Of a stretch of 64,000 bases of DNA, positions 10,001 through 17,354 are shown piece after piece; within the stretch, counting starts at the first letter, position 1; every line of letters begins with the position of its first letter. The notes under the pieces are model-generated. The model saw only the letters and a list, made by a program, of their open reading frames with translations, was not told the origin of the DNA and ran no database searches. The position numbers and the translations under genes were made by a program. This DNA comes from GCA-2731375 sp964507245. Its GTDB lineage: Bacteria > Pseudomonadota > Alphaproteobacteria > GCA-2731375. Where the stretch lies: the NCBI GenBank assembly GCA_964507245.1, contig CAZDQC010000003.1, forward strand, positions 3,384-67,383, written 5' to 3'.

Positions 10001-10487
10001 TCAACGCGGCAACTACATACACAAGTTGCTACAAACCTTGCCTGACCTGCCCGAGAACCAATGGGATCGCGCTGCCGCCCATTATTTAGCACAACCGGCA
10101 TTGGTCTTGACAGATGGTCAGCGGGCGGAAATTCGGGCCGAAATCCTTGGCGTGCTCCATCACCCTGACTTCGCAAAAATTTTTGCTTCAGGATCAAGAG
10201 CTGAAGTACCCCTATCGGCGGTTATCGGCGGCTGGATGATCAGTGGCCAAGTGGATCGATTGGCGATTACCGATTCGGAAATCCTAGTCATTGACTACAA
10301 GACCAACCGGCTACCACCTCGTCGTGCGGAAGACGTAGACCGACTATATTTGCGTCAATTAGCCTCCTACCGGGCCGTATTAATGCATATTTTCCGAGAT
10401 AAAACAGTACGTTGCGCACTATTATGGACTACAGAGCCAAATTTGATGACCATCGACGAGGCCCTTTTGATCCCTTATTCACCTTGA
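7089..10487 (+). CDS. addA: double-strand break repair helicase AddA
   Basis: UvrD/Rep-type superfamily 1 helicase plus nuclease, 1132 aa; partner of AddB. Motif I SAGTGKTHV is at about residues 22-30, motif II IDEAQDTNPEQW at about 397-408 and motif III GDIKQSIYSFQG at about 444-455. Helicase motif V/VI-like segments follow (VMTVHGAKGLEAPIVFLAD near 782-800, FYVALTRAADRLYI near 855). The C-terminal RecB-family nuclease has VIDYKTNRLP near 1067-1076. Length is normal for the alphaproteobacterial form. It is spaced three bases from addB. Confidence 0.95.
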   Translation: MRATDHQRLAADPGLSAWVTASAGTGKTHVLTDRVLRLLLTDCPPERILCLTFTKAAAAEMANRLHGRLGAWAAASEEDLRRDLIDLTGQTFDGQTIKLAPRLFARVLDTPGGFKVQTIHSFCEALLRRFPLEAELAPHFQVMDERQAEDVLDQALQEVLQDDAQRPKPLAAALMALVDEETIGKLMSGLSTDRARLQRLLDGAEGMAGLLKKVRRTLSLAPDEDESSLLQTASMEDQFKGPELHQVASAMLQGGKTERRHGKAIMGWLAVPKDRMNYFDSYLAAFFTEQGKGKPYAKPLTKKTMVAVPHGLDTIKDEVERLEALRHRRNGARVAAATEMLLTLGAQLITRYEAAKRRQALLDYDDLVLKTGALLSGKTSTNWVRYKLDGGLDHILIDEAQDTNPEQWQVIRALADEFFSNEEALKDTDGCTQVKGRTLFAVGDIKQSIYSFQGSDPAAFREMSHHFGAKVSAANRRWQPVELALSFRSTPAVLAAIDAIFADPTARDGLDFDYDNGIRHIPNRASDGGLVEIWPTVVPKAAPSEDAWTPPVKQFYQETPVARLASRIADQIADWLETGEILASKGRSIGAGDILILVQRRATFVEAMVRALKRRGIPVAGVDRMVLTEQLAVMDLVALGEFFLLPENDLNLATVLKGPLIGWDEDQLFELAHGRTGSLWTALRSRPDSEAYGTLSALLARADFAPPFELYAELLGAGGGRRRILARLGPDANDPINEFLDLALAYERDHAPSLQGFLDWLGRGETEVKRDLDQGRNEVRVMTVHGAKGLEAPIVFLADTVRVPEMTAALVWPDGAIDEPVPLWAPIRAMEEEVMTQARQRAALDRDREYRRLFYVALTRAADRLYICGSEGKTGRRAHCWYNMAWRALDTMPEIERPHDLAGGLRLKNTQVSTPAFAPAARLAINPPMPSWTGQPAPGEPVPLRPLAPSRSEEQLPPVASPLAGDGQARFQRGNYIHKLLQTLPDLPENQWDRAAAHYLAQPALVLTDGQRAEIRAEILGVLHHPDFAKIFASGSRAEVPLSAVIGGWMISGQVDRLAITDSEILVIDYKTNRLPPRRAEDVDRLYLRQLASYRAVLMHIFRDKTVRCALLWTTEPNLMTIDEALLIPYSP

Positions 10488-10620
10488 CGGCGTCAATCAC
10501 GCTACCTACTTTTTTAAATCCAAGTGAATATTTTTGGCCCAGCAAACGGGGCGGTTGTCGAATAGATCGCCACCCATACAACGTAGTTACGAAGCGCTGC
10601 TTGGAAGATTGGAAAATGTT

Positions 10621-10941
10621 ATGACCCCAAAGCTTGTATCCGACGAATCGTTCGATAGCGACGTGCTCAGTGCTGACGGTCCCGTCGTGGTGGATTTCTG
10701 GGCCGAATGGTGTGGCCCCTGTAAACAGATTGCACCGGCTCTAGAGGATATCGCCGCTGAGATGGGTGAAAGGGTTACAATCGCCAAGGTAAATATTGAC
10801 GACAATCCTTCCACCCCCGCTAAATATGGCGTGCGTGGCATTCCCACGCTGATGTTGTTCAAAGACGGCGAAGTCGCCTCCATGAAGGTGGGTGCCCTGC
10901 CGAAGGGCAAGATCCAGGAATGGATCGAAGAGTCGATCTAG
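10621..10941 (+). CDS. trxA: thioredoxin
   Basis: Cytoplasmic thiol-disulfide oxidoreductase of 106 aa. The active site WCGPC is at residues 30-34 (Cys31, Cys34), preceded by VVVDFWAE; the cis-Pro loop is GIPTLMLF. The ATG at 10621 gives the family start; the frame is open further upstream without homologous sequence. About 130 bases separate it from addA, so it may have its own promoter. It ends 12 bases from the stop of convergent folC. Confidence 0.95.
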   Translation: MTPKLVSDESFDSDVLSADGPVVVDFWAEWCGPCKQIAPALEDIAAEMGERVTIAKVNIDDNPSTPAKYGVRGIPTLMLFKDGEVASMKVGALPKGKIQEWIEESI

Positions 10942-10953
10942 ATAATACTCAAC

Positions 10954-12236
10954 TTAGCCGTCGGTGATTTGCGAATTTGCGGCAAGGACACTGCCAACCA
11001 GATAAAGTGTACCGCATATGAGGACCCGCGGTGAAGGATCGACTATGTCTGATATGGCTCTCGCGACATCGGGTGCCTGGGTGGCCATCAGGCCTAACCG
11101 TTCAGCGGCCTGGACGATGCGCTCAGGCGCCATGCCTGCCTCTTCATAAGGTACGGGCACGGCGTGAATGTGCGGTGCCATAGAACGGAACGGAGCTAGA
11201 AAATTCTCCACGTCCTTGTTGTACAGCATACCTACGATCAAATGCGGGCGGCGAACGATGCAGTCATCGTTCCGCCAGGTGACAAGGGTTTCCGCTAAAG
11301 CAGCGCCGGCGCCCGGATTATGGCCGCCGTCAAGCCATAATTCGCCGTCAAATCCTTCTAATAGAGGGCCTTTAGTAAGGCGCTGCAGACGTCCTGGCCA
11401 ATGGGCGGAAAGCAGACCGGCTGCCATGTCTTCAGGTCTGGGTGTCAGGTCACCGAGATTTTGCAAACTGGCAACCGCCTGCCCAGCATTTTGGATTTGG
11501 TGTGACCCATACAATCCTGGCGTGGGTAAGCGCAAATCGCACTGACTTGAGGAAAACCAAAGGCGAGTGTCTTGTCGTTTTACATCCCACTCATAGCCCT
11601 GCCGCAGCAGTGGGGCGCCAACTTCTTTGGCATTTCGCTCGATAATTTTTGCCGCCTCCGAGTGTTGTCGGGCAATGACGCCCACCACACCTCGTTTCAG
11701 GATACCGGCTTTTTCGTTGGCGATCTCTGCCAAATTGCTGCCAAGAAAATTTTGATGGTCCAGGGACACCGTGGTAATGGCAGTCAACCGCGGTTGGGTT
11801 ATTACATTGCTGGCATCGAGGCGGCCGCCAAGACCGGTTTCCAGCAACAAAATATCAGCCGGCATATCACGGAAAGCCAAAAACGCCGCCGCCGTGGTGA
11901 TTTCAAAATAGGTAATGGCCTCGCCGCTATTGGCGGCCTCGCAGGCCGTCAGGACATCGATCAGATGCTCATCGGATATAGATTCACCTGCCAGCCGGAT
12001 ACGTTCGTTGAAGCGAATTAGGTGGGGGGATGTCATGACGTGAACTGAGCGACCCGAGGCCTCCAACGCGGCGCGCATGAATGCGATGGTGGAGCCTTTG
12101 CCGTTGGTGCCAGCTACGTGCACGACGGGTGGCAGGTGACGTTCAGGATGGCCAAGACTGGTTAGCAAACGTTGCAGACGGCCCAAAGACAAATCAATCA
12201 GTTTGGGGTGCAGTCTGAACAGCCGGGCCAAGATTT
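10954..12236 (-). CDS. folC: bifunctional folylpolyglutamate/dihydrofolate synthase, 5' end in gap
   Basis: Adds glutamate to dihydropteroate and to folates (ATP-dependent, cytoplasm). The family opening LFRLHPKLIDLSLGRL lies at the very edge of the N gap, followed by the P-loop HVAGTNGKGST and the Mur-ligase segment LLETGLGGRLDASN. The C-terminal domain has DGGHNPGAG. An apparent TTG start at 12231 is an internal Leu codon: in-frame residues Ile-Leu precede it, so the true start is inside the N run. About 10-20 N-terminal residues are missing. It is the last gene of the trp-accD-folC block. Confidence 0.95.
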
Positions 12237-12336
12237 NNNNNNNNNNNNNNNNNNNNNNNNNNNNNNNNNNNNNNNNNNNNNNNNNNNNNNNNNNNNNNNN
12301 NNNNNNNNNNNNNNNNNNNNNNNNNNNNNNNNNNNN
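12237..12336. other. assembly gap of exactly 100 N
   Basis: A run of 100 unresolved bases between the accD and folC fragments. The round number suggests a placeholder of unknown size. AccD breaks off after about 179 residues of an expected ~290-310 and folC lacks its start, so roughly 350 bases or more of real sequence should be missing. Confidence 0.97.
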
Positions 12337-12875
12337 GGCAATTGCATCAGTGACAAAATTCCTTCTTGCATGCGGGCTCCGCCCGCAGCGGCAAAAATGA
12401 TCAGCGGAGCTTTTTGGAATACGGCGAGTTTAGCCGCTGCTATAATAGCCTCCGCCGCGCCTTGGCCCAACGAGCCTCCCATGAACGAGAAGTTCTGCAC
12501 TGCTATCACAGCAGCATGCCCGCCTAACTTACCGTGGGCGACTACGACCGCATCCTGTTGCCCAGTTTTGCCCCGAGACTCCTTAAGGCGGTCGGTATAC
12601 TTCTTTTCGTCACGGAATTTTAGAGGATCTACAGCAACTTCCGGCAATTCAATCGTGGTGTATGCGCCGCCGTCGAATAGATTCGGAAACCGGTCATCTG
12701 GACTCATACGGAGGTGATGGTCGCAGTGTTGACAGACGAATTGCCGTGCCTTGATTTCCTTGTGGTGGATCATTTGGCCGCAACCAGGACATTTTGTCCA
12801 TAGATTAATAGGAACTTCCCGCTTTCGCACCAGGGCTTGTAATTTTGGACGGACAAAATTGCTGAGCCAATTCAA
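12337..12875 (-). CDS. accD: acetyl-CoA carboxylase carboxyltransferase subunit beta, 3' end in gap
   Basis: Beta subunit of the carboxyltransferase that makes malonyl-CoA for fatty-acid synthesis. About 179 N-terminal residues are visible. The zinc ribbon is intact: CPGC at about residues 29-32 and CQHC at about 48-51. The carboxyltransferase core has SFMGGSLGQGAAEAI and GGARMQEGILSLMQ just before the gap. The C-terminal ~110-130 residues are in the N run. Its ATG overlaps the trpA stop by four bases. Confidence 0.95.
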
Positions 12876-13720
12876 GATGCTGCTCCTTTCTCTGCCGCCG
12901 CGACACCCGCCGCCAATTCGCGGGTCAAATTCAACACAGCATCAACTGTAGCTTCCGTGGCGGAACCATCAGCGCCTAGGCTGCCGTGGACAGCATCAGT
13001 GAAGGCCGTGCCGACCACGGCCCCGTCGGCCACAGCTGCAATGCCCCTGGCCTGTTCCGGCGTACGAATGCCAAAGCCAACTGCAATTGGTAGGTCCGTG
13101 TGCCCGCGAATGCGAGCTACAGCATTGCCTACGGTAGAGACATCTGCAGATCCTGCTCCCGTAATTCCGGTGTAGGAAACGTAATAAACAAAGCCCGAGG
13201 TATTGGCCAGCACCACCGGTAGGCGTTGATCGTCTGTGGTGGGTGTCGCCAGGCGGATAAAGCTAAGGCCCGCCGCCAATGTTGGCAGGCATAACTCCTT
13301 GTCTTCCTCAGGAGGCAGGTCAACAATAATAAGACCATCAATACCAGACTCCGCCGCTACTTTGAGAAAGGCTTTGACACCGAATATATGGATGGGATTG
13401 TAATAACCCATGAGAATAACAGGTGTGTCCCTGTCCTGATGGCGAAATTTGGCAACCATGGCTAAAGTCTTTTTCAAGGTGATGCCGGCCTTCAAGGCTC
13501 GTATACCGGCGACCTGTATTGAGGGGCCGTCCGCCATGGGGTCAGTAAAGGCCATGCCTATTTCGATGATGTCAGCACCGGCACTAGGAAGACCGGCTAG
13601 AATTTTTGCCGAGGTCTCCAGGTCAGGATCGCCTGACATGACATAGGTGACCAAAGCGGCCCGATCCTCGTTTCGTAGCTTAGCGAATCGGGCTTCTATT
13701 CGAGCGGTTCCAGTGCTCAT
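12872..13720 (-). CDS. trpA: tryptophan synthase alpha subunit
   Basis: Cleaves indole-3-glycerol phosphate to indole, which is channelled to TrpB. 282 aa, TIM barrel. Catalytic Glu53 (IIEIG) and Asp64 (DPMADGP) are present; the segment reads GMAFTDP where GVPFSDP is more usual. The phosphate-binding loop ends are visible as GFGIRTPEQ and DGAVVGTAF. It lies two bases downstream of trpB and overlaps accD by four bases. The C-terminal tail is Ala-rich. Confidence 0.96.
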   Translation of the reverse strand: MSTGTARIEARFAKLRNEDRAALVTYVMSGDPDLETSAKILAGLPSAGADIIEIGMAFTDPMADGPSIQVAGIRALKAGITLKKTLAMVAKFRHQDRDTPVILMGYYNPIHIFGVKAFLKVAAESGIDGLIIVDLPPEEDKELCLPTLAAGLSFIRLATPTTDDQRLPVVLANTSGFVYYVSYTGITGAGSADVSTVGNAVARIRGHTDLPIAVGFGIRTPEQARGIAAVADGAVVGTAFTDAVHGSLGADGSATEATVDAVLNLTRELAAGVAAAEKGAAS

Positions 13721-13722
13721 TT

Positions 13723-14928
13723 CTAGGCGTCCAGCAATTTAGCCACGGTGAAAATGTCTTTGTCACCCCGCCCGCACATATTCATGACAATGATATGGTC
13801 CTTGGGCAGATCTGGTGCAATCGTGGCCACATGGGCCAGTGCATGAGACGGTTCCAATGCTGGAATGATCCCTTCTAGACTGCTACACAGTTGAAAAGCC
13901 GTCAAAGCCTCTGTGTCGGTAGCGGAGACATATTTCACCCGCCCCACGTCGTTCAGCCAAGCATGTTCCGGGCCGATACCGGGATAATCTAGACCTGCCG
14001 AAATCGAGTGAGCCTCGGTGATCTGGCCATCATCATCCTGCAGCAGATAGGTGCGGTTGCCGTGCAAGACCCCAGGTTGTCCACCAGTTATGGATGCTGC
14101 ATGACGGCCTGTCTCTATGCCATCACCGGCAGCTTCTACGCCGTATAATTCCACGCTATCGTCGTCTAGGAAGGGATGAAACAACCCCATAGCGTTGGAA
14201 CCACCTCCGATGCAGGCTACCAAGGTATCAGGCAAACGGCCTTCTGCTTCCAATAACTGGGCTTTAGCCTCGTCGCCGATCACCGATTGGAAATCGCGCA
14301 CCATCTCGGGGTAGGGATGCGGGCCTGCCACGGTGCCGATTATGTAGAAGGTATTTTCCACATTGGTGACCCAATCCCGCATGGCCTCGTTCAGGGCGTC
14401 TTTGAGAGTGCGGGAACCGGAGCTGACGGGCACCACCTCGGCGCCGAGCAGTTTCATACGGAAGACGTTAGGTTGTTGTCGCTCCACGTCAACCTCGCCC
14501 ATATAGACGGTACAGGGCAGACCGAATAGAGCAGAAACTGTAGCGGAGGCCACACCATGTTGGCCCGCACCTGTTTCGGCAATGATACGGGTCTTGCCCA
14601 TCCGCCTGGCCAGTAGAATCTGACCCATGCAATTGTTGATCTTGTGGCTGCCGGTATGATTTAGCTCGTCCCGCTTGAAGTATACCTTAGCGCCGCCAAA
14701 ATGTTCGGTAAGGCGTCGCGCAAAATACAGAGGGCTGGGCCGGCCGGCATAGTGGGCTAGGTAATAATCTAGTTCTTCCTGAAATTTGGGATCTTGCTGG
14801 ACGGCGCGATAGGATTTTTCCAATTCCAGTATCAGCGGCATAAGAGTTTCGGCGGCGAAGCGGCCACCGTGAAAACCAAAACGGCCAGCCCTGTCGGGCC
14901 CCGTTCTATAAGAATTCAATTTAGACAT
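13723..14928 (-). CDS. trpB: tryptophan synthase beta subunit
   Basis: PLP enzyme joining indole and serine to tryptophan, 401 aa. The PLP lysine is Lys96 in HTGSHKINN; the phosphate-binding GGGSNAMG and the GAGQHG loop are both present. I use the ATG at 14928 (MSKLNSYRTG): the open frame extends to 14967 but would then overlap trpF by 23 bases and add non-family residues. The spacing to trpF is 16 bases. Confidence 0.97.
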   Translation of the reverse strand: MSKLNSYRTGPDRAGRFGFHGGRFAAETLMPLILELEKSYRAVQQDPKFQEELDYYLAHYAGRPSPLYFARRLTEHFGGAKVYFKRDELNHTGSHKINNCMGQILLARRMGKTRIIAETGAGQHGVASATVSALFGLPCTVYMGEVDVERQQPNVFRMKLLGAEVVPVSSGSRTLKDALNEAMRDWVTNVENTFYIIGTVAGPHPYPEMVRDFQSVIGDEAKAQLLEAEGRLPDTLVACIGGGSNAMGLFHPFLDDDSVELYGVEAAGDGIETGRHAASITGGQPGVLHGNRTYLLQDDDGQITEAHSISAGLDYPGIGPEHAWLNDVGRVKYVSATDTEALTAFQLCSSLEGIIPALEPSHALAHVATIAPDLPKDHIIVMNMCGRGDKDIFTVAKLLDA

Positions 14929-14944
14929 GATCAGCAGTGCTATG

Positions 14945-15610
14945 TCAGAGGGCTTTGATCGCGTCAAGGAAAGCTTTGATGGCGGCCGGATCTTTCTCGC
15001 CTGGTGCCGATTCTACGCCGGAAGACACATCCACCGCTTGGGCCCCTGCGAGTCTCACGGCCTGGTTTACATTTTCCGGGTCCAAGCCGCCAGACAGCAT
15101 CCAGGGACTGCGCCAAAATCGGTTGGCCAGTAGGTTCCAATCAAAAACCAAGCCATTGCCGCCGGGTAGGGCGTCATGCATGTTCTTGGGTGGCTTGGCA
15201 TCAAACAATAACATATCAGCCAGACCGTCGTAATCAGCCGCCCCGTCAACGTCCGCGCCATTGGCTACCTTGACAGCTTTCAGCACCGGGCAATTGGTCA
15301 GCGACTTGATGGCCCGCACCCGGTTGGGATCCTCACCTCCGTGCAGTTGAATAAAATCTAAGGCAACATGGTCCAGAACATCTTGCAGGAATTTATCGCC
15401 GGGGTTTACGAATATTCCAACCTTAATTACAGATCGAGGGATAGATTTAGATAGCTTTTGGACCTGGGCAGGTGTCACGGCACGTGGCGATGGGGAATAA
15501 AACACAAACCCAACGTAACGAGCGCCCCCGTCCACAGCGGCTTGGATTGCCGTTCTATCCTTCAGGCCACAAATCTTGGCGGCCACGGGCATGGCTTTCG
15601 ACGTTCTCAT
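14945..15610 (-). CDS. trpF: phosphoribosylanthranilate isomerase
   Basis: Amadori isomerase of tryptophan synthesis, about 221 aa, TIM barrel. Catalytic Cys14 (KICGL) and Asp137 (LLFDAK) are in place, with the phosphate-binding LSGGLDPENV and DVSSGVES near the C-terminus. The start could also be the ATG at 15592 (MPVAAKICG), which is nearer to the usual family N-terminus. The remaining trp genes (trpE, D, C) are not in this window. It is preceded by lapA. Confidence 0.95.
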   Translation of the reverse strand: MRTSKAMPVAAKICGLKDRTAIQAAVDGGARYVGFVFYSPSPRAVTPAQVQKLSKSIPRSVIKVGIFVNPGDKFLQDVLDHVALDFIQLHGGEDPNRVRAIKSLTNCPVLKAVKVANGADVDGAADYDGLADMLLFDAKPPKNMHDALPGGNGLVFDWNLLANRFWRSPWMLSGGLDPENVNQAVRLAGAQAVDVSSGVESAPGEKDPAAIKAFLDAIKAL

Positions 15611-15668
15611 AATAAGGCGCCTTATAGCAAGGCAGATGGATTTTGTCTTATTTGCCCGGCCACGGGTA

Positions 15669-15992
15669 TTAAGCGACTCTGACTATATCGGTTGCGTCGT
15701 TCTCAGGCTTGTTGGCAGCATTTTCCGCCTGACGCAATTCACTTTCAAGGCGACGGACGGATCGTTGCTCGTCTCGTAACTGCCTGCGCCAACGACCTGC
15801 ACGTAGCCAAGCGATCAAGCCACCAACCAGAAGACCGACAAAAATACCAGCTAATACGAAACTGTAGAGGGGTGCCCGAATACTTATAGGCGTGGGGTCG
15901 AGCGATAATGTGACAATATGACGATTAGCGATGGCGAACGCCACGAACAACACGATTAGAGGTAACAGCAACAGCCAGATACGCGTTTTCAC
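15669..15992 (-). CDS. lapA: LapA-family membrane protein (DUF1049)
   Basis: Small inner-membrane protein of about 107 aa with two predicted helices: roughly residues 4-22 (IWLLLLPLIVLFVAFAIA) and 43-63 (SFVLAGIFVGLLVGGLIAWL), then a charged coiled-coil-like tail (QLRDEQRSVRRLESELRQ). In enterobacteria LapA assists the LPS-regulating LapB; the alphaproteobacterial role is less clear. I prefer the GTG at 15992, with a GGA eight bases upstream, over an in-frame TTG at 15998. The position between ihfB and trpF matches related genomes. Confidence 0.8.
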   Translation of the reverse strand: MKTRIWLLLLPLIVLFVAFAIANRHIVTLSLDPTPISIRAPLYSFVLAGIFVGLLVGGLIAWLRAGRWRRQLRDEQRSVRRLESELRQAENAANKPENDATDIVRVA

Positions 15993-16007
15993 CCGCAAAT
16001 TCCGAAC

Positions 16008-16328
16008 TTATCTGTCGCCACGGGTATCCAGCTTGTGTCGGTGCCCACCTGGTGTGTTAAGGCGTTCACGAAGGTCCTTACCAGTCTTGAAAAAGGGCAC
16101 GAATTTTTCGGGCACGGCGACGGGATCACCGGTGCGCGGGTTGCGACCGATGCGGGCCGGTCGGCTCTTCACTGAAAAAGCTCCAAAGCCGCGCAGCTCC
16201 ACTCGATCACCTCGCTGTAAAGCCCCTGTGATCTCGTCAAACACGGTCATGACAATACGTTCGACGTCTCGCTGATAGAGGTGAGGGTTTTGTTCCGCAA
16301 GTCGGGCGATCAATTCTGACTTAATCAT
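16008..16328 (-). CDS. ihfB: integration host factor subunit beta
   Basis: DNA-bending nucleoid protein of the HU/IHF family, 106 aa. It has the N-terminal helices (MIKSELIARLAEQNPHL) and the DNA-binding arm with GRNPRTGDPV at about residues 67-76 containing the intercalating Pro. GFGAFSV precedes the arm. The C-terminal extension past PGGHRHKLD is slightly longer than in E. coli. The ATG has an AGGA site six bases upstream. It follows sppA by about 108 bases and probably shares the rpsA operon. Confidence 0.94.
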   Translation of the reverse strand: MIKSELIARLAEQNPHLYQRDVERIVMTVFDEITGALQRGDRVELRGFGAFSVKSRPARIGRNPRTGDPVAVPEKFVPFFKTGKDLRERLNTPGGHRHKLDTRGDR

Positions 16329-16436
16329 CTTCGGTCCTACTTTCCCGCATTCTCTTCATCCCTGAAAGGCACCAAAAAAATACCCCCCCGCGGATGATGC
16401 CCCGAGTGATTGAGGCAAAATTAGTCCGATACTCCC

Positions 16437-17330
16437 TTAAGGTTGCCAAACAGCTAATAACCCGTCAAGGGTAAGTCGTTCATTTTTAAACAGTTTTCCG
16501 CCAATCGAGTCAAGTGCTCGGGCGATGAGACCGGCTTTATCGCCCCAATGCACGTTGCGGGTGGGAAGATCGTCTGCGATATTATGTTTTGCCTCCAACC
16601 ACTTGCGTGCGGCGCGTTCTCCGCCGATAGCGTCGATCAAATTCAGCTTAACCGCTTGGCGGCCGCTAAAAACACGGCCATCGGTCGCCGCCTTCAGTGC
16701 CGTTTCGCCTAGTTCGCGACGCTGCTGTACGAGGCTGGAAAACCAATCAAAACTATCCTCCAGCAACTCGGCAAGGGCCTTTTGAGCCTCGTTAGTGAGA
16801 GGTTCTACTGGTGAGGGCTGGCCCTTCAACGGCGTGCTTTTGAAGGTGAGAGGCTTGATACCCAGTTTGTTCATAAGACCGGTGAATTCCGCGGTTTGAA
16901 ATAAAACACCGATGGAGCCGGTTAATGAAGTATCCCGAGCAATTATATGATCCGCCCCAATGGCTACGATATATCCACCCGAGGTGCCTATGGTGCCAAT
17001 CACAGCCACCACCGGTTTTTGTGCCGCTACTCGGCGTAGGCCATAATATATTTGTTCAGAGCCGGTGGTGGTACCACCAGGTGAGTTAATGCGGACGATC
17101 ACTGCTGCCACATCGTCTTCCACGACTAATTTGTCGATTGCATCGCCGCGCTCCCGATCCTCAGCAATAAAACCGTTAATAGAAAGGCGGGCAATATGAC
17201 TATCGCTGCGAGTGACAAATTTACCGATGCCAACGGCCAACAGCGCCATCACAGCCAGAGCGGCAAATACACGCCAGAAGATTAGACGCCGTTTTAAACG
17301 CCGGCGATCAAGTATGGCGTCCGGGTCCAT
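16437..17330 (-). CDS. sppA: signal peptide peptidase SppA (S49 family)
   Basis: Membrane serine protease that degrades cleaved signal peptides, 297 aa, short single-domain form. One N-terminal helix at about 18-39 (FWRVFAALAVMALLAVGIG), then the protease domain with Ser117 in GTSGGY and the likely general-base Lys164 or Lys169 in the FKSTPLKG segment. INSPGG near 81-86 is also conserved. ATG at 17330 preferred. It lies 24 bases downstream of rpsA, the usual alphaproteobacterial order. Confidence 0.93.
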   Translation of the reverse strand: MDPDAILDRRRLKRRLIFWRVFAALAVMALLAVGIGKFVTRSDSHIARLSINGFIAEDRERGDAIDKLVVEDDVAAVIVRINSPGGTTTGSEQIYYGLRRVAAQKPVVAVIGTIGTSGGYIVAIGADHIIARDTSLTGSIGVLFQTAEFTGLMNKLGIKPLTFKSTPLKGQPSPVEPLTNEAQKALAELLEDSFDWFSSLVQQRRELGETALKAATDGRVFSGRQAVKLNLIDAIGGERAARKWLEAKHNIADDLPTRNVHWGDKAGLIARALDSIGGKLFKNERLTLDGLLAVWQP

Positions 17331-17354
17331 CAATCACCCAATGCTGCTGTAACC

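Noticed and set aside
12198..12717. Open frames running through the N gap on both strands
   Set aside because: Ns are not sequence; the frames join accD and folC fragments artificially.
16371..16440. C-rich and A-rich runs between ihfB and sppA considered as a terminator
   Set aside because: No stem of useful length can be formed next to the T-run on the minus strand.
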